Assembly (NCBI GenBank): GCA_029204225.1
Contig: CM055101.1
Span: 33,485,683 to 33,549,682 of the forward strand
Direction of reading: 5' to 3'
DNA from: Diphasiastrum complanatum
Lineage: Eukaryota > Streptophyta > Lycopodiopsida > Lycopodiales > Lycopodiaceae
Length of the DNA stretch: 64,000 nucleotides
Below are positions 21,434 to 33,603 of this stretch, one piece after another (position 1 is the first letter of the stretch; every line of letters begins with the position of its first letter). The position numbers and the translations under genes are program-made. The notes beneath the pieces were generated by a model. The model ran no database searches. It had not been told where the DNA came from and saw only the letters and a list, made by a program, of their open reading frames with translations.

Positions 21434-24067
21434 CTAGCTTGGTTCAATCATTGCTTTACTAATCACTCCAAGTGATGATCTGAACTTCATAAAAGGTGTC
21501 TTTTGAAGTGGTTTAGTAAGTAGATCAGCTACACATTCATTGCTTGGAACATGCTCCAAAGCAATCTCCTTGGCTTGCACCATTTCTCTCACAAAGTGAT
21601 GGCATATCTCAATGTGCTTAGATCTTGCATGGAAGATTGGGTTAGATGCAAGGTTTTGGGCTGATATATTGTCATTGTAGATGATTGGTGCCTCCTCTGA
21701 ATCCATGATCTTTAGTTCCACCAATAATCTCTTGATCCAAAGTACCTCCTTTGTAGTGGTTGTCAAAGCTTTGTACTCGGCCTCGGTTGAAGATAAAGAT
21801 ATAGTTTCTTGCTTTTTTGAAAGCCATGAAACCACACCTTCTCCTATGAAAGTTGAATAGGCACTTGTTGATTTCCTATCCCTCTTGTCCCCTGCAAAAT
21901 CGGAATCACTAAATGCATGAAGGTTAATCACATCTCCTCTATATAGAATCCCAAAATCCAATGTACCCGAGATGTATCTTAGAATCCTCTTAGCCTTTTT
22001 CCAATGGATATTCAATGGCTTTTGCATGGATTGGATCAACCTACATACACTAAAGCTAAGATCTGGTCTAGTTATAGTGATCCACATTAAGGAGCCTATA
22101 AGTTGCCTAAACAAAGTGATGTCCATGAAGGATCTTTCATCATCTTCATTTGGCACTTTTACATCTTGCTCCATTGGTGTGTCAACACTTTTGCATACTT
22201 CCATCTTAAACTTCTTCAAAAGACTTTGAGCATAGTTTACTTGACTTATAAAGATAAAATCAGACCCTCTAAGTACTTCTATGCCTAAGATGAAGTGAAG
22301 ACACCCTAGATCTACCATCTTGAACTCTAAGGATAGATCTATCTTGATTTTTTCAATACCATCAACACTATTTCCACTAATGATGATGTCATCTACATAA
22401 ATGAATAAAAGTACAATACCAACATCATCAAACTTAATGTAAAGAGTGGGATCATATTCACTTTGAACAAAAGAAAGTGAAATAAGATAGCAATGTAGTC
22501 TTGAATTCCAAGATCTTGAGGCTTGCTTCAAGCCATAGATGCTTCTTTGGAGATGGCATACTTTGTTCTCCATTCCATGCTTGATGAACCCTTGTGGCTG
22601 CTCCATATAGATATCCTCTTCCAAAAAACCATTCAAGAAAGCATTAGAGACATCCATTTGACATAGAATCCATCCAAACTGTGATGCAAGTGCAATGATT
22701 AGCCTTATTGTGACCATCTTGGCCACAGGTGCAAAAGTTTCCTCATAGTCTATCCCTCTCTCTTGAGCATAACCTTTTGCAACTAATCTTGCTTTATGTT
22801 TGTTAACACTCCCATTTGCATTCAACTTAAGCTTGAAGACCCACTTGCATCCTATTACATTCCTTTGAGGTCTCTCAACAAGCAACCAAGTTTCATTCTC
22901 AATCAAGGCATCATACTCATCCAACATAGCTTTATACCATTCTTTGGAGTTCAATGCATCTTCAACATTAGACGGTTCTTCAAAACTAGATAAAGCATAA
23001 GAAGTGGATGAGATACCCTCAACTTGCTGTCCTTTGCCTTGATATGTGAGCCTTGATGGCTCCACTTTTGCCCTTGAAGATCTCCTTGGTGTGATAGGTG
23101 GGTTTGGTGCTTGCTCCTCCATGAGCTCCTCCTCAAAACCAAGATCTTGCTCCTCGGCCATCTTCTTCTTGATTGTTGGAGCACTTGAGCCTTCTTCAAG
23201 CATATGCATATGATGTTCATCAAAGATGACATCCCTTGAAACAACAAATTTGTTCAAGGATGGAAGATAGACTTTGTAGCCCTTGCTTGAGCTTGCATAT
23301 CCAAGCATGATCCCTCTTGTGGAAGATGGATCCTCCTTGGTTCTTGTTTCTAATGGCACATGCACATAACATATACACCCAAAAACTTTCAAGTGATTAA
23401 GATTGGGTTTCTTTCCATACAACATCTCATAAGGAGTTTTGCCTTCAATTGCTTTGCAAGACACTCTATTCATCAAGTAGTTTGCACATACAAGAGACTC
23501 ACCCCAAAAGGATTTGGGCAAACAAGCATCTAATCTTAAAGCCTTAGAACATTCACATAATGTTCTATTCCTTCTTTCAGCAACTCCATTTTGTTGAGGA
23601 GTGTAAGGACAAGAAGTCTCTTTCTTGATCCCTTCCTCCTCACAAAAGGCCTTGAACTCATTGGAGATGAATTCTCCACCATTGTCACTTCTAAGAATCT
23701 TGATGCTATGATTATGATGCTTTTCCACAAACAACTTGAACTTTACAAAAGTATCAAATACTTGAGACTTAAAGGAAAGTAAGAACACCCAACAATATCT
23801 TGAGTAGTCATCAATGAAGGTTAAAAACATGGATGAACCTCCATTAGATTTGGTGCTAGCAATGTGCACATCCGAGTGTATGAGTTCAAGAGGATGAGAT
23901 GACTTTGTGATGGAGTTAGGAAACACCTTCTTATGTGCCTTGGATAAGGCACAAGCTTCACAAACCTTGTCTTCCTTCCCAATAGACTTGGTAGGCCTAA
24001 AGCATACTCCTCCTTGATCATAGCCTCCATGGAACCCGAGTTGACATGTCCAAGTCTTTTGTGCCAT
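21434..24067 (-). CDS. Copia Pol: integrase, reverse transcriptase, RNase H
   Basis: An open frame of up to 877 codons carrying the C-terminal two thirds of the polyprotein. The Met at 24067 is only the first in this frame; the natural reading joins from the upstream gag frame at about 23980. Integrase: zinc-binding CEACALSKAHKK, then core residues in LIHSDVH (about residue 66), LRSDNGGEF (about 126) and QNGVAERRNRTL (about 162). Reverse transcriptase: CKWVFKLK, MDVSNAFLNG and the catalytic YVDDIIISG near residue 557. RNase H: SDSDFAGDKRDRKS near 720, SSTEAEYKAL, and the LADLLTKPL tail before the polypurine tract. No stop interrupts it and catalytic residues are present, so it is plausibly functional apart from the frameshift. 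Confidence 0.93.
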   Translation of the reverse strand: MAQKTWTCQLGFHGGYDQGGVCFRPTKSIGKEDKVCEACALSKAHKKVFPNSITKSSHPLELIHSDVHIASTKSNGGSSMFLTFIDDYSRYCWVFLLSFKSQVFDTFVKFKLFVEKHHNHSIKILRSDNGGEFISNEFKAFCEEEGIKKETSCPYTPQQNGVAERRNRTLCECSKALRLDACLPKSFWGESLVCANYLMNRVSCKAIEGKTPYEMLYGKKPNLNHLKVFGCICYVHVPLETRTKEDPSSTRGIMLGYASSSKGYKVYLPSLNKFVVSRDVIFDEHHMHMLEEGSSAPTIKKKMAEEQDLGFEEELMEEQAPNPPITPRRSSRAKVEPSRLTYQGKGQQVEGISSTSYALSSFEEPSNVEDALNSKEWYKAMLDEYDALIENETWLLVERPQRNVIGCKWVFKLKLNANGSVNKHKARLVAKGYAQERGIDYEETFAPVAKMVTIRLIIALASQFGWILCQMDVSNAFLNGFLEEDIYMEQPQGFIKHGMENKVCHLQRSIYGLKQASRSWNSRLHCYLISLSFVQSEYDPTLYIKFDDVGIVLLFIYVDDIIISGNSVDGIEKIKIDLSLEFKMVDLGCLHFILGIEVLRGSDFIFISQVNYAQSLLKKFKMEVCKSVDTPMEQDVKVPNEDDERSFMDITLFRQLIGSLMWITITRPDLSFSVCRLIQSMQKPLNIHWKKAKRILRYISGTLDFGILYRGDVINLHAFSDSDFAGDKRDRKSTSAYSTFIGEGVVSWLSKKQETISLSSTEAEYKALTTTTKEVLWIKRLLVELKIMDSEEAPIIYNDNISAQNLASNPIFHARSKHIEICHHFVREMVQAKEIALEHVPSNECVADLLTKPLQKTPFMKFRSSLGVISKAMIEPS

Positions 24068-25401
24068 AAAGTAAAGGTAGATATCTTGCTCTTCTCGGCC
24101 AACATGACAACATTAGTATCCACAAATGCATCCAGCTTATAAAGTTTGCCAAGTCTAGTGCCCTTAGCCACTATCTTACCCTTCTTCTTGATGAAACATT
24201 CATTTGAAGCAAAGTCAACATTGAAACCATTGTCTACCATTTGGCCAACACTTAGTAGATTCTTTGTTATTGTAGGAATGTACAAAACACCTTCTATGTT
24301 GATCTTTTTGGAAGATCCTAAGCAAAGGGGAATGCTACCAACTCCTTCAATCTTACAAGCTTCATCATTTGCTGTATAGATAGACTTTATAGGTCCATCA
24401 TAAGATAAGAGAGAAGAGAAAAACTCCCTTTTACTAGTCATGTGTGAACTAGCACCCGAGTCAATCCACCAAGGATCTTCTCCTTTGAAGCTTGTTGAAG
24501 AAAATATGGACATCATGAGAGAGTCCTCATGTGAACTCTCCTCCTCCTCCTCTTTGCTCATGTTGGCTTGGCTTTGATCTTTCTTCCTCTTGAAGCATTC
24601 CGAGGCATAATGCCCCATCTTGCTACAATAGTAGCACTTCACCTTTGATTTGTCCTTCTTGACTTTGGTGGTTGATGGAGATGCCTTTGGGGGTCCTTCT
24701 TGATCCTCAAGCTTTGTAGACTTCTTGGAAGTTGATCCTTTGCCTTTGGACTTGCCTTTGCCTTTGGTGAAGAGAGCTTGGTCATCTCCACCTTGGATGG
24801 AAAGCCTATCCATCCTCTCTTGCATTTGGCTCCTTCTTGATTCCTCGGCCATGAGCGTGCCTTGGAGTTCTTCAAGTATAGGTAGCTTACCCATAATTGC
24901 ATATCCCTGAACCAAATTGTCAAATTCAAAGCTTAGTCCATTCAATATGAGTTGAACAAGCTCTTCATCCTTGATAGGGTCACCTATAAAGGCTAGCTCT
25001 TTGTTCAATTCCTTTACTCTTAGGACAAAAGTATGTGCACTCTCTCCTTTCTTTTGATAGCTTCTATAGATTTGATTCTTCAAAGCTAACATTCTAGTTT
25101 GGTTCTTGGATTCATAGACCTTTTGCAAAGTCTCCCAAGCATCTTGAGCTGAAGTGCAATCTCCTACCTCTCTTAAGAGTTCATTTGCAACATTCATTTT
25201 TATGCAATGTAGTGCAACATTGCACCTCTTGATGTATTTGGCTTTTTCTTGAGGATGAATAGGTTCACCCTCCTTACCATTTACAATTTCCATCAGATCT
25301 TGCATGATCATGATAGATTCCATTCTAACTTTCCATATGGAATAGTTAGTTTTGTTGAGCCTTTCATTAGTATCCAAAAGATATGCATTTATAGATGCCA
25401 T
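23985..25401 (-). CDS. Copia Gag, protease and GAG-pre-integrase
   Basis: The frame starts at MASINAYLLDTNERL, a typical copia Gag start (NYSIWKVRMESIMI follows). The capsid-like UBN2-type region covers roughly residues 1-200, then a Lys/Ser-rich linker, the zinc knuckle CYYCSKMGHYASEC near 254, the retropepsin site WWIDSGASSHM near 308 and the pre-integrase motif LWHKRLGHVN near 440. The frame stays open to 23821, but after about 23980 the meaningful reading moves to the pol frame: the KEDKVCEAC zinc-binding start is in the other frame. A one-base indel in the run at 23971-23984 explains this. Natural recoding is unlikely because copia Gag-Pol is normally one frame. Confidence 0.92.
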
Positions 25402-26200
25402 CTAGTCTCCTAATCAAGGACTTGACACAAACGAAGGTTACTTCTATTGATTTGATTGAAGGTCTACCTTATCCCACTTCTTAGGGACCTGAAAAGATCA
25501 GTAATGGACTTCCTATAAAGATCTAATAATGATCTCTAACAAAATCAAATCATAGAATACTAGAAACAATGCACTTGCTTGATTGAAGTAGACAATACTA
25601 GTAGAATTGCCCCTCTTTCTATAAAGAACATTAGAGCTTCCAAATGATCTGATCAAGAGTGAGTTTCAGCAACCTAATATACTTCCAAAATCACTTGTAA
25701 AAGATCTAAATGAAACTTAATGAGGATGCAACACAATCTACTATCCAATCACAAGCAAAAAATGATCAAAATTGATGAAAAATTGATCTAATTTGGTGCA
25801 TAAGTCAAGCAATGGTTGGACTGAACCTAAATCACTTTAGGAGGTGCCTACTACACCTTAGAACAGCCTTGAAGAGTCCCCAAAACTCTGATCTTCCCTC
25901 TCCTTGAATGCTAGAAAGCCTTCTCTATGAAATCACCTCCAAAACTCGCTTAGAAATCAATGCTTGGAGCAAGCAAAACTTGCTATCTTGGTAATGTGAA
26001 TTGAATTCAACTTTGCCTCTGGTTTTAGACACCTAAACACCTGCAAATGAAGTCACACAACACCAATCTCCAATGTATTTGACTCACTTTGAGTTCTAGA
26101 ATCAATACTAGATGCTAAGATCCAATCTACACAAGATTTAGATCAAAAATTGTGATAAAATTGAATGCAAACCAAGGATTTAGCTCATTTCAGCCTTTAG

Positions 26201-26212
26201 GCTCTGATACCA
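26201..26212 (-). other. Primer-binding site of the complete copia element
   Basis: The minus strand reads TGGTATCAGAGC with no spacer after the 5' LTR end, complementary to initiator Met-tRNA. Confidence 0.95.
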
Positions 26213-26894
26213 TGTAAAAATTACAGCAAATAAGGATCCTAAAACACTTGAAATGATGAGGGAAACAATAGATTATGATTTCATAAGATTAGCACAAGTT
26301 GAACCATCAAAATCCATCAAAAATCTATGCTTGAACCTCACTAAATGGCCCAAATCCTTGAAGAAGGCTTTACACGTGTGAAAGTACGGCCTCCCACAGT
26401 CTGAGTACTGTACACCAGACCTACATTCAATCCTATAATCATTAGTAATCACAAGTACTCAAACAATTATGAACATAGAGAGCAATTGCACCATTATGAG
26501 AGAAAAAACATGAAATTGCTTGATTGATTTTGGTGAGATATCATCACCTTTATATACATGATCCATCACGGTTTTGGGCAGGTATGAGTAGCCCTAAACC
26601 TATCCCTAATGCTAATTTTGGTGGATCTTTCATCCCTACCAAGTTAGGGTTGGAATCTTGGAGATCCCTCAACAATGCAAAAATTACCAAAAATAGCTCC
26701 TATTTTTTCTCCCTTGTATCTAAGCATAATTTGGACTCATTCCAAAGGTTCTAACACTTAGGTCTACTTGAGAACATCCTTATGAATGGAATCCTATGCT
26801 ATTTTGCACGTGTGACAAGCCACATCATGACCATCTAACTATTTACAAGTCATATGACCAAAACTAGTCAAGCTAGAATTGTGAATTTTTAACA
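26213..26894 (-). repeat. 5' LTR of the complete copia element
   Basis: 682-bp partner of 20739-21419, TG...CA on the minus strand, bounded by the PBS inside and by CACCA outside. The U3 promoter of the element should lie toward its right end. Confidence 0.95.
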
Positions 26895-27098
26895 CACCAC
26901 GTGTGCTTAGTTCTAGAGTTATCGGGCCATCTTTCTTTTACGAGCCCTTTGAGTGCTTTTAAGCAACTTATCTTTGTACTTACTTATTAGTTGAATATGT
27001 AGTGTGACGAGAGCAATTCTGTTGTCTTGTCCTGTTGCACTTGACATTGTGCTATGGTGATTGATCCGGTCGGGTATTTAAACTGTGTTTTCTTAACT
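26895..27098 (+). repeat. 3' part of an older LTR split by the copia insertion
   Basis: Sequence from the CACCA duplication to the PBS at 27099 behaves as the 3' part of a plus-strand LTR; bases just left of 20734 would be its upstream part before the insertion. It ends ttcttaact, directly followed by the PBS. The LTR start is not identified. Confidence 0.5.
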
Positions 27099-27110
27099 TG
27101 GTATCAGAGC
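27099..27110 (+). other. Primer-binding site of an older plus-strand LTR element
   Basis: TGGTATCAGAGC on the plus strand, one base after ttaac. It shows that a second retroelement in the opposite orientation surrounded the young copia insertion. Its gag is not recognisable downstream. Confidence 0.8.
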
Positions 27111-27447
27111 CCTTGGTGGCTTGAATCATTGGACAAGAATAGAGAGCTGCAAATTCACGACGGTTTGTTGGCTAGGAAGCACAAAACCAAGTCTGTGGAG
27201 ATTTGTGGAATAGCTCAAAACTGTAAGAAGATTCAGAGGTAGGGGATTGTCAGCTGAATCAAAGGGCAAACAAAAAGAGAAGCTGGAAATCCTTCTGAAG
27301 GGTTGCTTGGCGTTTGTGATTGGTTTGAATCCAATCGAACACCGTTTGAAGAGCGGTTTGGAGCAGAATATTGCTTGTTGTAGGGAAACCTCAGAGGGAT
27401 AGGTAGCTGCTCAAATAGACTCTCAAGAAGATCAGATAAAGCTCAAA

Positions 27448-28798
27448 AACATAGAGGGGTTTTGCCCCGGTTTGGAAATTTCCCATTAAAATTGTACAAA
27501 TAGAGAGTGGGGTTTTGCCCAGGCCCCCAAGCAAAATTGTAGACACACACACACACTTGCATGTTACAACGATGGTAGAGACGAGGTTCACGAGTCAAGT
27601 TAAGGCCTGCCTCACTTAATCAAAGCTTATGTGCTGGAGTGTTAGCACTTATTTGAACTTGGAAAGTTTGTTAGCACTCACTCGAAGGGACTGGCCAGTA
27701 CTAGCATTGCTAACTTCTGTCTCTAGCAGAACTTCTACACTTCTAGCTCCCAATCTGTGCAAGTTTGTGGAAAGCATGAGACATCATTCACCATTACTTG
27801 GAGTATGTACTCTAATCACAATCTCAAATCTGGAATAGAATCTCAGTGTGGTGGAATTGGCACGACTACATATACTAACAGGATGTGGGGCGGGACTGAT
27901 GAAAATGGTCCTTGGGCTATTCAAAGCAAGGCATTAGCAATTGTGGGGGACTTTTGGACTGGCCAAGCATGGTTTACTCCCAAACATGTAGTACACAAAA
28001 TTCTATTTTAAGTGCAATAGAGCAAGGGCCTATTAGCACATGTCACGCTTAGCTTGGGCGCTCTAGGACAAACCAACTAGCTCCTACCTTCGGTATAGCC
28101 TTAATTCGATAAGTTTTCAAGGCGGCACTCCCATAGTCCAGTACTCATGCTCAAGTGCTTATAAGACCATCTGTCTCAACAATGGATGGAAAGAAAGTTT
28201 AATAAGGTATGTAACCTAAATGGACCTCTTTGGTAGTGGACCAAGTCCTTGTAGCTCATATGCTCAGACTTGCTCATTGAAAAAACCAAGCATCTCTTAT
28301 GCAAAACATAGTGTGAACTCAGATATGGCAACAACACATTGGAAAATATAGTGGCATGTGCAAATTGTGTTACTTAGATTTGGATGCATCGATATGATTT
28401 TTTTTGCATTATTATTGCTTAAACACCATTTGCACAACTGAGAAGATTTTGACACGACAAAAATTGACACTAGTCGTAAAATTATGTCCCAACTGTTTTT
28501 AGCTTTTATGGGTGACTTTCTTTTTCTTACAATGTACTAAAACATTATGTGAGTACAGTTTGAAATTGAAGAGCCTCAACTCGAACCATATTCGAGTTGA
28601 GAATACTTCACTTTGACCTTAATTTATTGCAAATATCATATCTTTATAAATTTAACTCGTTTACATGTGTACTATGCAATAAAGCATACTCAGTTGTACT
28701 CGAGAGAGATGGGTTTTGCCCTGGTTTAGAAATTTCCCAAAGTAGAATTGTACAAATAGAGAGTGGGGTTTCGCCCAAGCCCTCCAAGCAAAATTGTA

Positions 28799-28847
<49 letters not shown>

Positions 28848-30415
28848 GGATGCTACAACGATGGTAGAGACAAGCTCGGTTCACGAGTCAAGATTAAGGC
28901 ATGCCTCACTTAATCAAAGGTTACATGCCGGAGTGTTAGCACTTATTCGAAATTGGGAAGTTTGTTAGCACTCACTTGAAGGGACTGGCCAATACTAGAC
29001 TAGCATTGCTGACTTCTGTCTCTAGCAGAACTTCTACATTTCTTGCTCCCAATCTGTGCAAGTTTGTGGAAAGCACGAGACATCATTCACCATTACTTGG
29101 AGTATGTACTCGAATCACAATCTCAAATCTGGAATAAAATCTCGGTGTGGTGGAATTGGCACGACTACATATACTAACAGGATGTGGGATGGGACTAATG
29201 AAAATGGTCCCTGGGCTATTCAAAGCAAGGCGCTAGCAATTGTGGGAGACTTTTGGATTGGCCAAGCATGGTTTACTCCCAAACAGGTAGTACACAAAAT
29301 TTTAATTCAAGTGCAATAGAGCAAGGGCCTATTAGCACATGTCACGCTTAGCTTGGGCGCTCTAGGACAAACTAACTAGCTCCTACCTTTGGTATAGCCT
29401 TAATTCGATAAGTTTTTGAGGCGGCGCTCCCATAGCCAAGTACTCATGCTCAAGTGCTTATAAGACCATCTGTCTCAACAATGGATGGAAAGAAAGTTTA
29501 TTAAGGTATGTAACCTAAATGGACCTCTTTGGTAGTGGACCAAGTCGTTGTAGCTCATCTGCTTAGACTTGTTCGTTGAAAAAACCAAGCATCTCATTTG
29601 GCACATTATGCAAAACATAGCGTGAACTCAGATATGGCAACAACACATTGGAAAATATAGTGGCATGTGCAACAAGAACCTGGTTTGAAATTTGAACACA
29701 AACTCATGTTAACTCGAACTTGGTTCGAGTTTCTATCTTCAATAAACTCAACTCGATAAGACTTGACTCGACTAAACAAGACTCGAGTTTGAACTTGAAC
29801 ACAAACTCGACCTAGATTCAAAAACTCAAATTATGTCTATCCAATAAAGCATATGCCAGAATAAAATGTAGGTATTATTCAACATAATCAATCACAATTT
29901 GTCAAGTGTTTTGAAATGTGAGAACTCGAACTTAGAAGGAAAATGGTCCCTGGGCTATTCAAAGCAAGGCGCTAGCAATTGTGGGAGACTTTTGGATTGG
30001 CCAAGCATGGTTTAGTCCCAAACAGGTAGTACACAAAATTTTAATTCAAGTGCAATAGAGCAAGAGCCTATTAGCACATGTCACGCTTAGCTTGGGCGCT
30101 CTAGGACAAACTAACTAGCTCCTACCTTCGGTATAGCCTTAATTCGATAAGTTTTTGAGGCGGCGCTCCCATAGCCAAGTACTCATGCTCAAGTGCTTAT
30201 AAGACCATCTGTCTCAACAATGGATGGAAAGAAAGTTTATTAAGGTATGTAACCTAAATGGACCTCTTTGGTAGTGGACCAAGTCGTTGTAGCTCATCTG
30301 CTTAGACTTGTTCGTTGAAAAAACCAATCATCTCATTTGGCACATTATGGAAAACATAGCGTGAACTCAGATATGGCAACAACACATTGGAAAATATAGT
30401 GGCATGTGCAACAAG
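27448..30415. repeat. Segmental triplication
   Basis: Three direct copies: 27448-28362, 28706-29670 and a 5'-truncated one at 29936-30415. Shared blocks include gtacaaatagagagtggggt, a CA microsatellite, caatctgtgcaagtttgtgg, ggctattcaaagcaaggc, gggcgctctaggacaaac and acattggaaaatatagtgg. Copies 2 and 3 are closer to each other than to copy 1. Spacers contain palindrome DNA like that at 13.4-15.9 kb (for example 28550-28700 matches 14830-14995). The plus-strand frames of 84-87 codons in copies 1 and 2 are conserved but unrecognised. Confidence 0.85.
28799..28846. repeat. (CA)n microsatellite
   Basis: About 24 uninterrupted CA units. The corresponding position of the first repeat copy (about 27543-27556) has only about seven units, so the tract expanded after duplication. 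Confidence 0.97.
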
Positions 30416-33025
30416 AACCAAATCGCGCTTGATTGGGATTGCCCCACCTCCTAAAAGGATTGGAAAAGCATATGCAAGTTGCAAAGGTACACTCTTTGCT
30501 ACAACCCACACTTTATGCAATCAAGCATTATTAATGGGAGAGACATGAGATTGGATAAGGACAAGGCAACAACTTGGTGCATATTAAGGGGCTATGCATT
30601 AGGGGTGACCTAGCAGATATGACAAGTTTCACGTATGACACTACCGACATTATCAGTGTCCTTACGAATGCATACTCCCAAGTGCGCTGAGTGAAAAGCA
30701 TTCCAATGATGGTGTGTAGCCTCTTAATTGCTGCTTCACTTGCATTAGGTGAATGAAGGACCCTAGCCATTCGGGACATAGCTTGGAAGGTTCCAAGGTG
30801 AAAAGTTTTCCTCGATTCAATAGTGAATTTTGAATGGCTTACATAAAATAATTCTTGTTCAATCAGCTGGTGTTTTAACCTCCTAAAAGATTACCAATTT
30901 TTTTTTTGTCAAGTCTCCCTTTCTAATGCATTTTTGCGACTAAAACAAAAAAGCGACATACAACAAAGCGATTCTCCCTTCTTATTTTATAAACCTTCAA
31001 AACCAAACGAAGCCTTTTAATTTTATGTGCCTTCAACACCAAACTATCCTATTGAACACAAGATTTAGATGTCATGCAAAAATTTAAAATTTAAATTTAA
31101 AAAAAAACTCCTTTTGATTGGTCAGCCAACTATTTACCTACAAAATGCTAATATGAGTTTTCTAATAGGTCTGCAAAGGTTCCTGCTCAATTTTGATGCC
31201 ATCCAAAGGATTAAAACAAAATGAAATTGCTCATAACTACTTAGATAACCTTTGCACAGCTCCAGATTGTCCTTTAGGACTTTCTATTAGGAAGACAACA
31301 TTCCTTAGTGGTTTTGAAACCTCTACAAAAGTTCAGTTTCATAAAAAGGGCCCCTAATATCTCAAAATTGTCACATACCTCAATGAATTGACATATTTCC
31401 TTCGTAAGCCTTCATAGTCCTACTATAGCCACATTAAACTACTACCAACTATCAAATAAACCTATGAATGTTTGTTGCAAACATAAGGATCTTTGCAAAA
31501 AAATTTATATTCAAAATAGTTCATATTTCTAGGAACTATATCTCTCACCATAAAAAATCCTTGTCGTAGATTCTAATGATTAAGTCTCATTGGGATCTAA
31601 ACTTGTTTGCAAATTTTGGTACTATCATAGAAGTCTCTACAACGTTATTACTGGTTTTGAACAATATTTTAGAGGAAAGCAACTCTCATACAGCTAGTGC
31701 AGTGTAGTCAGCACCAAGGTGGTGTTGTAGAGAATACATCGAATGGGACATCAAAGGGTGTAGAAGCATCCGAATGACAATCAGTCAAGCAATTGAGGAA
31801 GACATGGCATCATAATAGAGTGACGAGGAATAACCAAGTGTTAGGTGTCAAGAAGTTGACCAACATGAGCATTTGAGCCTTTAGAAAACAAATTCTACAA
31901 TCAATCCAGTATAGATATTGCTTTGGAAGAAATTCACTTAATGTCCAATAAAAAATCCTTGGTTGCAAAATCAATGGCATAATACAGAGCATTACGTTAG
32001 AGTGCAACATCAAAAAAGGTCATCTGGACGACAAGCCCTGAAAAAATCCATTGATGAAAGAATTTTTCTTCTCAATCACATCATAATAGCCTTTAGTTGG
32101 AAGTAGTGGAGTGGAAGTACTGGTCATATTATGATGTATCTTTCCAAACTCATTAGAAGACCATAACAGCTTTCACTCAATTATGTGGAGGGTACAAAAG
32201 ACAACATTTACTTGTTTATCCTTATCACCTCAAAGATAATGGTGTCTTGTGCATGGTACATTGTTTTGAAGCAGTGGAAGCCATCACCGATCAAAATGCC
32301 CAAATCAAGATGATCCAACCACCTTGTGGTTCATAATTCAATGTCAATCATAGTGCCACCTGGCCTTGAGACGATTGAGAAATTTGGCAATCCTCCAAAG
32401 GTCACCAAATGCATAGAGTCATCTTGGGATCCATCAACAATAGCATCATAGAGGGCATAACTAATAGAATCAATCAAGCATTAGGCAACTAAAGATAGCA
32501 AAAGAATTCTACCAAGTGAGTCTACAACAATTAGTAGATGTTGCATTACAAATGGGTACTTGGATTTCTTAGAGACAATGCAGCACAAGGTTCTCAAGCA
32601 AGCATGATCACACAACCTTGAAACAAGCAATCCAACATCAAACTAATCACATTGGAGCCAAGAAGGCCAAATTTAGGAAGAGTAAGTCCAAAAAGATGAC
32701 CAAATCAATAGCATGCAATTGATTGAAAGAAGTTCAACTTTAGAAATCGATATTTGGCATCTATCACTACTAGTTACGTGTAAAATATCATAAATTGAAA
32801 TGTTATTGGAACATGGTAGGCTATCGTAAAGTCATTCTCTTGCTAGGAGAATTAAAAAGTTAAGGCCAAAATAAGAAGGTTAGAATTCAAAAAAAAAAAA
32901 TTTACTCACTTGTGGATCTTCACTATGTTGTGTTAAGGGTCCCTAATCACAAGTTTAAAATGCATATGCGATAAATGGTGCAAACCTAAAAGATCACACA
33001 CAAGGTTCGAGTGTGTTGGGGTGGT
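30416..33025. other. 2.6 kb with only weak traces of coding sequence
   Basis: No gene can be called. Near 30560-30780 (minus) a broken frame contains VIRETCHIC, which could be a gypsy integrase zinc-binding remnant (weak). Around 32080-32290 (plus) short frames look protein-like (EWKYWSYYDVSF, HLKDNGVLCMVHCFEA) but I do not recognise them. Confidence 0.35.
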
Positions 33026-33028
33026 TTT

Positions 33029-33500
33029 CTATGCTTGCTTAAGAGCTCTCAACAGGTAGGTGAGCTGCTTCTCAGCTGACACTGCATTTTCTGCTCCAGA
33101 GTTATGTAGTGATAGGAATAGGTCCTTCATCTTTCTTACGAAAGAAGTGAGGTCCTTCCCATCCCACTGTAGATTCATCAACTGCTCTTCCAGCATCATG
33201 ATTTGACTTCTTGATCTCATTTGAAATCTCGTGAGCAATGCATCCCACATCTCCTTAGCTTTGGAGAGTGTTGCCAGGTCAAGTGTGAGACTATCTTCGA
33301 TGGATGAAGACAACAAGGCTACTACCTTGTCATTTTTCTCCCTCCACTCACGTAGCTCCTTGTCTGATGTTGTAGGCATCTCCTCTGAGCCATCCACCTA
33401 GGGGAATAAACCTTCGCCCTTGAGTATCAGTGATGTCTTAACTTTCTAGGCTAGAAAGTTAGATCTTGAAGAATCAAGAACTGTTGTTGATTGAAGCCAT
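33029..33500 (-). pseudogene. Copia-B gag, 5' part (inverted half)
   Basis: The minus strand starts MASINN at 33500 and, after stops near 33445 and 33400, gives DGSEEMPTTSDKELREWREK and FVRKMKDLFLSLHNSGAEN. The same protein is encoded on the plus strand at 42142-42930. Similarity to that copy ends near 33050, the breakpoint. This is the 5' half of an element whose 3' half is at 35806-38178 on the other strand. Confidence 0.85.
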
Positions 33501-33603
33501 TGCTTCTGAAGTCTGTTCTCTTGTTGATGCTTGTTCATCTGAATGCTTGGCCTCCTGGATCTGATAACTTCTTGGCTATGTCAAATTATGACAAGATAGA
33601 TAG

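Larger units (their letters stand above)
20739..26894 (-). mobile_element. Full-length Ty1/copia retrotransposon, nearly intact
   Basis: A 6156-bp minus-strand element with two LTRs (20739-21419 and 26213-26894), PBS, polypurine tract, gag-pol coding region and a CACCA duplication on both sides. Domain order is Gag, protease, GAG-pre-integrase, integrase, reverse transcriptase, RNase H, which defines Ty1/copia (integrase before RT). By eye the LTRs differ at only about five or six positions in 681, so the insertion is young. One frameshift near 23971-23984 splits the polyprotein. The element sits within or at the edge of an older plus-strand LTR (see 26900-27110). Confidence 0.95.

Noticed and set aside
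22951-23247. 98-codon minus frame inside the complete copia element
   Set aside because: It overlaps the pol frame in another register; the translation has no motif.
23971-24067. Programmed frameshift between gag and pol of the complete copia
   Set aside because: Copia polyproteins are normally one frame and the shift lies inside the pre-integrase/integrase region rather than between gag and pol, so a simple indel is more likely.
28597-28968. 123-codon plus frame with Thr/His run
   Set aside because: Its length comes from the CA microsatellite at 28799-28846.
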